Source: Pseudomonadota bacterium
Lineage (GTDB): Bacteria; Pseudomonadota; Alphaproteobacteria; Sphingomonadales; Sphingomonadaceae
Assembly (NCBI GenBank): GCA_018240865.1
Contig: JAFEEY010000006.1
Location: 1-39,093 of the forward strand
Direction: 5' to 3'
Length of the DNA stretch: 39,093 bases
A program made the translations under genes and the position numbers. Below the pieces are notes generated by a model. The model did not search any database. It was given only the letters and a program-made list of their open reading frames with translations, and had not been told where the DNA came from. Shown piece by piece: positions 32,955 through 39,093 of this stretch. The stretch's first letter is position 1, and each line of letters begins with the position of its first letter.

Positions 32955-34202
32955 TCAGAACTTGATCTGCGCGCTGGTCATTGCGAAGTCGACGCTATGG
33001 CCGCCGGCCCGCTCGATCACGGCGCCGGCGCTGTGGTGCAGATAATAGGCCCTTAGCCCCACGTGCCGGTTGAGCTGAAGGACGGCATCCAGCGAATAGG
33101 CCTGGCCGATCGTCCGCGACATCCTCCCGGCGGTTGCAGGGAGGGGTGCCGACGGGCCCACATAGACGGCATCCCCCACCGTTTCGCGCCATTTGAACTG
33201 GACCGCCGCCTCCACGTCGAGCCTCTTGGCGGGTTTCACCTTCAGGCTAGGCCGCAGGGCGAGGAGATTCGTGAAGCTGGTGAGATTGGCTTCGTTGAAA
33301 TAGGGACCTTTGGGGAAGAGCGGATTGAAGCTACCGAGCTTGCCGTCGGCACGGTCGCCGTCGCCCGATCCGGCATCGAAGCGCAGCCCGATCCTGGGCT
33401 TGAGCGGGGCGGCCGCGAAGGACCTGCCAAGGTCGAGAGCGCCTCCCCAGGCCGAGATGCGGCGGCCCGCGAAGGTCCCGCGCTGGATCAGTCCCTCGGC
33501 ATCCCAGTCCCAGCCGTTCGACGCGCCGCCGACGCGCAAGCCTATGCTGTGCCGATGTTCCTCGCCGGTGACGCCGCCATAGCTTGCGCCCTCGCGGTCG
33601 AGATAGAACCAGTATCCGTCGAGCGACATGGTCTTGCTCAGCGCGTAAGCACCGTAGGCGCCACCGAAAACCTGCTTGTCGTTCGGTTCGTCGTCGAACA
33701 CGCCGCGTTGGAGGGCAACCGGGCGCGTCAGGAAAGCGTCCAGACGGAGCTTGCCGGCCTTCAGCGTCGCCCGCGCGCCGTCGAAGGCCTGGCGGATGTT
33801 GGTGCCGTCGCGGAACGAGACGAAGCGCTGGGCCGGGTTGAACGCCATTTCCTGCCGCCCGACCTTGAGCGTCAGCCTCTCCGATTGATTCAGTTCCAGG
33901 AACAGCTGCTGGATGTCGAGATGGTCCTCGTCCGGCGCGGAGATGAGCTTCTTGCCGAACGCTTCATGCGCGCCAAGTTGAGCGTACAGCCGCGCGGCCT
34001 CTCCCATATGGAACTCCCCGTGAAGCAGCACGCGCTGGAGCAGGTAGGTATCCGCGTCGCCGCCGCCGATGCCGAAGCGCGGTGCGTCGAAGATCTCCAG
34101 CCGCTCGCGCACTTCGCCGCCGAGGGACGCGGTGATCGGCGCGGCCAGCGCGTGAGTCGCGGCGCCGGCCGCGAGGGCGAACAGAAATGCTTTGTATCTC
34201 AT
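32955..34202 (-). CDS. Alginate-export-type outer-membrane porin
   Basis: About 415 residues from the ATG at 34202: signal peptide (FLFALAAGAATHALAA), then a beta-barrel of the alginate-export (AlgE-like) domain. Visible marks are SLGGEVRERLE, LYAQLGAHEAFGK, ERLTLKVGRQEMAFNPAQRF and a terminal Phe in FAMTSAQIKF. Proteins of this class appear as general or anion-selective porins in many proteobacteria; alginate itself need not be involved. It begins 4 bp after the nrdJ stop codon, so it is probably read through from nrdJ and hence under Fnr control. It ends 20 bp from the convergent fnr gene. Confidence 0.85.
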   Translation of the reverse strand: MRYKAFLFALAAGAATHALAAPITASLGGEVRERLEIFDAPRFGIGGGDADTYLLQRVLLHGEFHMGEAARLYAQLGAHEAFGKKLISAPDEDHLDIQQLFLELNQSERLTLKVGRQEMAFNPAQRFVSFRDGTNIRQAFDGARATLKAGKLRLDAFLTRPVALQRGVFDDEPNDKQVFGGAYGAYALSKTMSLDGYWFYLDREGASYGGVTGEEHRHSIGLRVGGASNGWDWDAEGLIQRGTFAGRRISAWGGALDLGRSFAAAPLKPRIGLRFDAGSGDGDRADGKLGSFNPLFPKGPYFNEANLTSFTNLLALRPSLKVKPAKRLDVEAAVQFKWRETVGDAVYVGPSAPLPATAGRMSRTIGQAYSLDAVLQLNRHVGLRAYYLHHSAGAVIERAGGHSVDFAMTSAQIKF

Positions 34203-34206
34203 CACG

Positions 34207-36420
34207 CTATCCACATTTCGAGTAACCGCATTCCAGGCAATTATTGCAGCCCTCGACCTTGATCAGAGCGGCAGCGCCGCATTGCGGGCACGCACCGTGG
34301 GCAATGGCTTGGGGCTGTTTGATTGGATCAGGGGCGGGCGAGGGAGGCGGAGGCTCCAGCCCGGCCAGGTGGCGCTCGATCACGCCGCCGATCGCCGCGA
34401 GCAGCGAGGGCACGTACCTGCCTTGCATCCAGGCGCCGCCACGCGGATCGAACACCGCCTTCAGCTCCTCGGCGACGAAGGACACGTCGCCCCCGCGCCG
34501 AAACACCGCGGAGATCATCCTGGTAAGCCCCAGGGTCCAGGCGTAATGTTCCATGTTCTTGGAGTTGACGAAAATCTCGAACGGCCGCCGGTCGCGCTCG
34601 TCTCCGGCATCGTTGATCGTCACATAGACGGCGTGCGCGCTGTCGGGCCATTTGAGCTTGTACGTCGCGCCCTCCAACGCCTCCGCGCGCGGTTCGAGCA
34701 TGATTTCGGTCCGCGCAGGCTTGGTTGGCACGGTGCTCAGCACTGATCCGGTGACGGCGTTCGGGCGATACGTGGTCAGCCCCTTGCAGCCGAGGTGATA
34801 GCCTTCGACGTAAATGTCCGCGAAGGCGTCGAAGGAAATTTCCTCGGGACAATTGACGGTCTTGGAAATCGAACTGTCGATCAGCGCCTGCGCGGCCGCC
34901 TGCATTGTCAGGTGATCGGACGGGCTGAGTGTCTGCGCGCTCACGAACAGCTCCTCGGGCGGCGGCGTGTCTCCTTTCAACCGGCGCCATGCCTGCATCG
35001 CATAATCCTCGACGGCTTCCTCGCGGGTCGAACCGTCGCCCTGGCGGATCTTGCGCGTATAGGAGTAGGCGAAGACTGGCTCGACGCCTGACGAGACGTT
35101 GCCGGCCAGCAGCGAGGTCGTGCCGGTCGGCGCGATGGAGGTTAGGCAGCCGTTCCTCAGGCCGTGCTTCGCGATCAGGGCGCGCGTATCGTCGTCCAGG
35201 CCGACCAGGTTGGGCCGATCCAGCATGCATGGGTCATAGAGCGGGAAGGGACCTTTCTCTGCCGCGATCTCTGCCGAGGCGCGATAGGCTTCGCGCTTGA
35301 TGACGCCCAGCCAGCGGCGGGTCAGCGCGACTGCCGGCCCGGTGCCATAGGCAGTGCCGCAAAACAGCAGCGCGTCGGCCAGCCCGGTAACGCCCAGGCC
35401 GATCCGGCGCTTGGCCTTCGCCTCGGCTTCCTGCTGAGGCAGCGGATAGCGGGAAATGTCGATAACGTTATCGAGCAGGCGCACCGCCGTGCGGGTTAGC
35501 TCGCCCAATGCTGCTTCATCGAGCGCGGCGTTCGGGCCGAACGGTTCTTCGACCAGCCGCGCCAGATTTATCGAGCCAAGCAAACAGGCACCGTAGGGCG
35601 GCAGCATCTGCTCGCCACACGGATTGCTGGCGCTGATCTGCTCGCAATAGGCGAGGTTGTTCTGCTGGTTGACGCGGTCGACGAAGATGACGCCCGGCTC
35701 GGCGGTGTCGTAGGTCGCGCGCATAAGCCGCTGCCACAGGTCGCGGGCCATCACCACCCGCCGCACCTTCCCGTCAAAGACCAACGGCCATTCGTCGCCT
35801 GCGGCCAGGGCCTTCATGAAGCTATCGGTGACGAGCACGGAGAGATTGAAATTGCGGCACCGCGCCGGGTCGCGCTTGGCGTCGATAAAGGCTTCGATAT
35901 CGGGATGGCTGATGTGCAGGCAGCCCATCATCGCGCCGCGGCGTTGGCCGGCAGACTGAACGGTGCGGCACATCGCGTCCCAGCAATCCATGAAGCTGAG
36001 TGGGCCCGACGCATCGGCACCGACGCCTGTGACGGGGCTGCCCGACGGGCGGATCGTGGAGAAATCCATGCCGACGCCGCCGCCCTGCTGCATCGTCAGC
36101 GCTGCCTCGCGCAGATGGGCGAAGATGCCTTCCAGGCTGTCGGGGATCGTACCCATGACAAAGCAGTTGAACAGCGTCACTCTGCGATCGGTCCCGGCAC
36201 CAGCAAGCACGCGCCCGGCGGGGATGAAGCGGAAATCGGCCAGTCCCTCTGCGAACCGGTCGCGCCAATAACCGCGATGCTCGGGCGCCTCGGCCTGGGC
36301 GATCGCCTCGGCAACGCGCGCGATAGTCGCGTCGAAGCCGGAGTCGGCATCGCCACCCGCCGCGACGAAGCGATATTTCGCGTTCCAGATTTCCTCGGCG
36401 AATGCGTTCTCGAACCCCAT
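34207..36420 (-). CDS. nrdJ: Adenosylcobalamin-dependent (class II) ribonucleotide reductase
   Basis: 737 residues from the ATG at 36420 (MGFENAFAEEIW, GGAGAG upstream); a longer frame would run into the promoter. The single-chain vitamin-B12 enzyme makes deoxynucleotides with or without O2. Motifs: FIPAGRVLAGAGT, LFNCFVMGTIPDS, MQQGGGVGMDFS, SASNPCGEQMLPPYGACLLGS with the radical-site Cys in NPCGE, TSIAPTGTTSLLAGNVSSG. The C-terminus ends with a zinc-ribbon-like set CPQCG and CLECGYSKCG. No cobalamin riboswitch was recognised upstream. A downstream porin gene follows after 4 bp. Confidence 0.95.
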   Translation of the reverse strand: MGFENAFAEEIWNAKYRFVAAGGDADSGFDATIARVAEAIAQAEAPEHRGYWRDRFAEGLADFRFIPAGRVLAGAGTDRRVTLFNCFVMGTIPDSLEGIFAHLREAALTMQQGGGVGMDFSTIRPSGSPVTGVGADASGPLSFMDCWDAMCRTVQSAGQRRGAMMGCLHISHPDIEAFIDAKRDPARCRNFNLSVLVTDSFMKALAAGDEWPLVFDGKVRRVVMARDLWQRLMRATYDTAEPGVIFVDRVNQQNNLAYCEQISASNPCGEQMLPPYGACLLGSINLARLVEEPFGPNAALDEAALGELTRTAVRLLDNVIDISRYPLPQQEAEAKAKRRIGLGVTGLADALLFCGTAYGTGPAVALTRRWLGVIKREAYRASAEIAAEKGPFPLYDPCMLDRPNLVGLDDDTRALIAKHGLRNGCLTSIAPTGTTSLLAGNVSSGVEPVFAYSYTRKIRQGDGSTREEAVEDYAMQAWRRLKGDTPPPEELFVSAQTLSPSDHLTMQAAAQALIDSSISKTVNCPEEISFDAFADIYVEGYHLGCKGLTTYRPNAVTGSVLSTVPTKPARTEIMLEPRAEALEGATYKLKWPDSAHAVYVTINDAGDERDRRPFEIFVNSKNMEHYAWTLGLTRMISAVFRRGGDVSFVAEELKAVFDPRGGAWMQGRYVPSLLAAIGGVIERHLAGLEPPPPSPAPDPIKQPQAIAHGACPQCGAAALIKVEGCNNCLECGYSKCG

Positions 36421-36486
36421 CACGTTTCTCTCCGCCAATCCATATCTTGTGGATCGAATGGCTATCCAGCCGCGACGGGTTGCGGA

Positions 36487-36500
36487 TTGATCCATCTCAA
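36487..36500 (-). promoter_or_regulatory. Fnr box of nrdJ
   Basis: TTGAT-CCAT-CTCAA differs from the consensus TTGAT-N4-ATCAA at one base. Its centre is about 73 bp before the nrdJ ATG, and TAGCCA on the minus strand at 36464-36459 is where a -10 hexamer should be for activation from -41.5. Confidence 0.6.
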
Positions 36501-36501
36501 T

Positions 36502-36517
36502 CCTGCCTCGAGGCAGG
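36502..36517. repeat. Perfect 16-bp palindrome between two Fnr boxes
   Basis: CCTGCCTCGAGGCAGG is a perfect inverted repeat placed 1 bp after one Fnr box and 5 bp before the other. It may be an operator for a further regulator or a small hairpin; I recognise no known binding site. Confidence 0.5.
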
Positions 36518-36522
36518 GCCAA

Positions 36523-36536
36523 TTGATGTAGCGCAA
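36523..36536 (+). promoter_or_regulatory. Weaker Fnr box of the pseudoazurin gene
   Basis: TTGAT-GTAG-CGCAA keeps the left half-site and differs at two bases of the right half (consensus ATCAA). Its centre is 86 bp before the pseudoazurin start. The following -10 region is not clear. A GGCGG/CCGCC hairpin lies in the leader (about 36580-36596). Confidence 0.45.
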
Positions 36537-36612
36537 TGCTCTCACGGCGCTGTCCGCGCATGACGATCAGGCCACACGCGGGCGGCTGTTCCGCCCGTCA
36601 TTGATGGAGAAG

Positions 36613-37071
36613 ATGATGCGTATTCCAACTCTGGTTGCCGGCGCTGCGGCCGCCGCACTGCTGGCGGCCCCTGCCTTGGCGAAGGACGTGACCGTCCAGA
36701 TGCTCAATAAGGGCAAAGCCGGCATGATGGTGTTCGAGCCGGCGCTGGTGAAGATCGCGCCCGGCGACACCGTCACTTTCGTGCCAACCGACAAAAGCCA
36801 CAATGTCGAGAGCATCCCGGGCATGATCCCCGCCGGCGCAAAGCCGTTCAAGTCGGCCATGAGCCAGCCGCTGAAAGTTACTTTCAGTCAGGCAGGCGTC
36901 TACGGCTTCAAATGCATGCCACATTATTCGATGGGCATGGTCGGCCTGGTCGTTGTCGGCAGCGGGGGCGCCAACCTGGCAGTGGCCCAACAGGTCAACC
37001 ACCCCGGCAAGCCGAAGCAGGTGTTTGCCGGCCTGTTGAGTCAGACGGGAGTTCGAATGGCGGCCCGCTAA
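36613..37071 (+). CDS. Pseudoazurin (type 1 copper electron carrier)
   Basis: About 152 residues. The ATG pair at 36613/36616 follows GGAG; 36616 has the better spacing. The signal peptide (PTLVAGAAAAALLAAPALA) is followed by a cupredoxin domain starting KDVTVQMLNKG. Copper ligands: His in TDKSHNVES, then Cys, His and Met in YGFKCMPHYSMGMVG. Pseudoazurin carries electrons in the periplasm to copper nitrite reductase, which is encoded next door, and to other reductases. The ~30-residue tail after the cupredoxin core (NHPGKPKQVFAGLLSQ) is usual for the family. Confidence 0.93.
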   Translation: MMRIPTLVAGAAAAALLAAPALAKDVTVQMLNKGKAGMMVFEPALVKIAPGDTVTFVPTDKSHNVESIPGMIPAGAKPFKSAMSQPLKVTFSQAGVYGFKCMPHYSMGMVGLVVVGSGGANLAVAQQVNHPGKPKQVFAGLLSQTGVRMAAR

Positions 37072-37091
37072 GCCCGTTCCGAACCCCAGCG

Positions 37092-37126
37092 AAAAGGCCC
37101 CGGTCAGCCGACCGGGGCCCTTTTCT
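37092..37126 (+). terminator. Intrinsic terminator of the pseudoazurin gene
   Basis: AAAAGGCCCCGGTC, a 4-nt loop, GACCGGGGCC(C)TTTT then C. A strong GC-rich stem with a T-run, 20 bp after the stop codon. Confidence 0.92.
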
Positions 37127-37157
37127 TGTTCTCGCCACTGCACACGAGGCGCAAAGG

Positions 37158-37189
37158 AAAGGGCGGCGGGGATGATCCCGTCGCCCTTT
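37158..37189 (-). terminator. Intrinsic terminator of nirK
   Basis: On the minus strand AAAGGGCG-A-CGGG, a short loop, CCCG-C-CGCCCTTT followed by CCTTT. It lies 17 bp after the nirK stop and faces the pseudoazurin terminator. Confidence 0.82.
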
Positions 37190-37205
37190 CTCTCCGCCCC
37201 CTCTC

Positions 37206-38270
37206 TCAGTGGCCCATGCTTGCGCCCGACGGGTCGTCCGTCTGGTGCGACTTGAAGATTTCGGGCTGGGCGGCACCGTCGACGACCAGCAGGCCCTTCA
37301 GCCCTCGCTCCATCCGCGACAACGCGTGGTCGACCAGCACGAAGCGGCCGGGCACATCGACCTTGAACTCGGTCATCGCGGCGCCGCCGGGTGGAACAGT
37401 GATCGTCTGCACGTCGGTCATCGGTGCCGAAGTGATCGAGGCCAGCGGATAGGCCTTGTCGAAGATCTCGCCGATCACATGGAAGCTCGAGGTCTTATTG
37501 GGGCCGCCAACTCCAAAGAAGATGCGGACGGTCTCGCCGGTTTTTGCCTTCAGCGGCTTCTTGACGAGTGCGTCGGCCGCACCGTTGAAGACGTAATATT
37601 CGGGCGTTTCCGCGAGCAGCTTGTCCAGGCTCTCGGTCAGCTCGCCCTCGGTGCCATGGGCCTGCTCGGTGTAGATCTCGCCCTGCATCACGTAATATTC
37701 GTGATCGACCCTGCTCAGGCCTTGCTCGGGCTCCACCAGGATCAAGCCGTACATGCCATTGGCGATGTGCTGCGCCACCATGGGCGTCGCGCAGTGATAG
37801 ACGTAAAGACCCGGCTGCAGCGCCTTGAAAGTGAAGCCTTTGCTGACGCCGGGCTCGGCCATGGTCGCCGCCGCACCACCGCCGGGTCCGGTCACCGCGT
37901 GAAAGTCGACATTGTGCATCATCGCGCTGTCGGCTGCGTTCTTCAACTGCACCTCGACGGTATCGCCGACGCGGACGCGGACGAATGGCCCGGGCACTTT
38001 CCCATTGAAGGTCCAGTAATGATAGGTCGATCCGTCATCGAGCTGGCCGGTCACTTCGATGGTGTCGAGATTGACCTTGACCGTCTCGGGGCCGCGCCGG
38101 GCGAGCGGACCGGGCAGGTCCGACGGATCGCGGATCACATCGCCAACCGCGGCGGGCGTGGCGCTGTGGGCATGGGCCGCCGGAGCTGCCGGAGCAGCGG
38201 GCGCATCGGCCGCGAATACAGGCGCTGCGAACAGGGCGGCGCCGGCGAGAAACAGAGCTAGGCTTTTCAT
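37206..38270 (-). CDS. nirK: NirK, copper-containing nitrite reductase
   Basis: 354 residues from the ATG at 38270 (MKSLALFLAGAALFAAPVFA signal peptide). Two cupredoxin domains: type 1 copper ligands in MMHNVDFHAVTGPGGG (first His) and YHCATPMVAQHIANGMYG (Cys, His, Met); type 2 site residues include the catalytic Asp and His of HNVDFH, the His of YHC and His in TSSFHVIGEIFDKA. It reduces nitrite to NO in the periplasm, with pseudoazurin as likely donor. No NO reductase is seen in this window. The frame is open upstream to 38330 but would overlap the Fnr promoter. Confidence 0.95.
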   Translation of the reverse strand: MKSLALFLAGAALFAAPVFAADAPAAPAAPAAHAHSATPAAVGDVIRDPSDLPGPLARRGPETVKVNLDTIEVTGQLDDGSTYHYWTFNGKVPGPFVRVRVGDTVEVQLKNAADSAMMHNVDFHAVTGPGGGAAATMAEPGVSKGFTFKALQPGLYVYHCATPMVAQHIANGMYGLILVEPEQGLSRVDHEYYVMQGEIYTEQAHGTEGELTESLDKLLAETPEYYVFNGAADALVKKPLKAKTGETVRIFFGVGGPNKTSSFHVIGEIFDKAYPLASITSAPMTDVQTITVPPGGAAMTEFKVDVPGRFVLVDHALSRMERGLKGLLVVDGAAQPEIFKSHQTDDPSGASMGH

Positions 38271-38332
38271 TTGAACATCGCTTTCATCTTCAAACAATGT
38301 TCTTGGCCTAGGCTTCGACTGCATCGTCATAA

Positions 38333-38346
38333 TTGAGCAGGATCAA
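38333..38346. promoter_or_regulatory. Shared Fnr box between nirK and hemA
   Basis: TTGAG-CAGG-ATCAA, one mismatch to TTGAT-N4-ATCAA. Its centre lies about 70 bp before nirK and 102 bp before hemA. For activation from -41.5 a -10 hexamer is expected at 38310-38305 (minus strand TAGGCC is there) and near 38370 on the plus strand (TAAATG is there), so one box could serve both genes. The rest of the 170-bp gap shows no gene. Confidence 0.65.
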
Positions 38347-38440
38347 TTGATCTTGCCCATTCACCTCCGTAAATGTCCGGAATGGCGGTGCCGCGCCGTT
38401 TCCGGTTTAGCGTCTTGGTTAGCATCCGGATTCAGGTGGC

Positions 38441-39093
38441 ATGGACTATCAGCGCATTTTCACTCAGGCGATCGACCGCTTGCATGCGGAAGGGCGTTAC
38501 CGCGTTTTCATCGATATTTTGCGCAACAAGGGCATGTTCCCCAACGCGCGCTGCTTCGCGGGGCATAACGGGCCGAAGCCGATCACGGTCTGGTGTTCGA
38601 ACGACTATCTGTCGATGGGCCAGCACCCGAAGGTGATCGCGGCGATGGAAGAGGCGCTGCACGATGTGGGGGCCGGCGCGGGCGGCACGCGCAACATCGC
38701 CGGCAACACCCATTATCATGTCGATCTGGAAGCCGAGCTGGCCGATCTTCACGGCAAGGAAGCGGCGCTGCTGTTCACCTCGGGCTATGTCTCCAATGAA
38801 GCCACGCTCTCCACGCTCGCCAGGATCCTGCCCGGCTGCATCATTTTCTCGGACGAGCTCAACCACGCCTCGATGATCGCGGGCATCCGCAACTCGGGCT
38901 GCGAGAAGCGGGTGTTCCGCCACAATGACGTCGCCCATCTGGAAGAGCTGCTTGCCGCCGAAGACCCGGACGTGCCGAAGCTGATCGCGTTCGAGAGCGT
39001 CTCTTCAATGGACAGGGATGTCGCGCCGATCGCTGAAATCTGCCACCTTGCCGACAAATATAGCGCGCTCACCTATCCCCACCACGTCCATGC
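38441..39093 (+). CDS. hemA: 5-aminolevulinate synthase, N-terminal part (cut by window edge)
   Basis: The first 217 residues of a PLP enzyme that condenses glycine and succinyl-CoA to 5-aminolevulinate, the first step of haem synthesis in alphaproteobacteria. Hallmarks: MDYQRIFTQAIDRLHAEGRY, WCSNDYLSMGQHPKVI, GAGAGGTRNIAGNTHYHVDL, LLFTSGYVSNEATL and SDELNHASMIAGI. AGGTGG precedes the ATG. The last ~30 residues deviate strongly: SVSSMDRDVAP and LTYPHHVHA stand where the family has SVYSMDGDIAP and LTYLDEVHA, so the Asp that contacts the PLP ring nitrogen would be lost. This may be poor sequence at a clone end. Control by Fnr is likely. Confidence 0.93.
   Translation, partial: MDYQRIFTQAIDRLHAEGRYRVFIDILRNKGMFPNARCFAGHNGPKPITVWCSNDYLSMGQHPKVIAAMEEALHDVGAGAGGTRNIAGNTHYHVDLEAELADLHGKEAALLFTSGYVSNEATLSTLARILPGCIIFSDELNHASMIAGIRNSGCEKRVFRHNDVAHLEELLAAEDPDVPKLIAFESVSSMDRDVAPIAEICHLADKYSALTYPHHVH

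Noticed and set aside
36421..36612. Cobalamin riboswitch before the B12-dependent reductase
   Set aside because: No B12-box-like sequence or long leader was seen; the region is short and explained by Fnr boxes.
1..39093. CRISPR arrays, insertion sequences, phage genes or attachment sites
   Set aside because: No transposase or integrase motif, spaced direct repeats or duplicated tRNA end was seen; the tRNA-Val at 3870 is complete and followed by its own terminator.

Overview
The window reads as one continuous piece of an alphaproteobacterial chromosome, most likely from a sphingomonad (Sphingomonadales). It is GC-rich, and the lineage call rests on the SapC-family gene coupled to a cytochrome b561, a CpdR-type receiver divergent from N-formylglutamate amidohydrolase beside tRNA-Val, TonB-dependent uptake, and FixLJ/FnrL-type oxygen control. 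The length of about 39 kb and the unlikely residues at the right-hand edge would also fit a complete fosmid or cosmid insert.

Layout. 1-4.0 kb: ordinary genome (end of an FAD-linked oxidase, SapC-like protein, cytochrome b561, a candidate small RNA, N-formylglutamate amidohydrolase, cpdR, tRNA-Val). 4.1-16.1 kb: a hypoxia/stress island. It holds a beta-CASP metallo-beta-lactamase RNA-processing protein, an Acg-type flavin protein, a small conserved unknown, three tandem-domain universal stress proteins, an Nramp-like transporter, an MgtC/DUF4010 membrane protein, an L,D-transpeptidase and a lone receiver protein. Three broken metabolic genes lie among them: an internally deleted acyl-CoA hydrolase/CoA-transferase and pieces of two different zinc alcohol dehydrogenases. 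16.1-19.0 kb: alternative oxidase divergent from fixLJ. 19.0-30.7 kb: one long leftward block with an Nfu-type Fe-S protein, an unknown membrane protein, the complete cbb3 oxidase set ccoNOQP-GHIS, a YcnI-like copper protein and a TonB receptor. 30.8-39.1 kb: hemN-fnr, an outer-membrane porin, coenzyme B12-dependent ribonucleotide reductase, pseudoazurin, copper nitrite reductase and the start of hemA.

How it fits together. Nearly everything right of 16 kb serves life at low oxygen: O2 sensing (FixL haem-PAS kinase and FixJ; Fnr with an Fe-S cysteine set), high-affinity or alternative terminal oxidases, haem supply (hemA, hemN), copper supply (TonB receptor, YcnI-like protein, CcoI), oxygen-independent deoxynucleotide synthesis, and nitrite respiration.

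By eye I find three promoter codes. (1) CTTAGGG-N-GA-R-N2-YC, exactly 35 nt before a TA-initial -10 hexamer, in front of the alternative oxidase, the unknown membrane protein plus Nfu, ccoN, and the TonB receptor; FixJ is the obvious candidate regulator. (2) Fnr boxes between nrdJ and pseudoazurin and between nirK and hemA. (3) A separate element, nnGTA-N5-CCTGATTC, at matching distance before all three universal stress genes and, more weakly, the beta-CASP gene. These shared promoter elements are the most novel content of the window.
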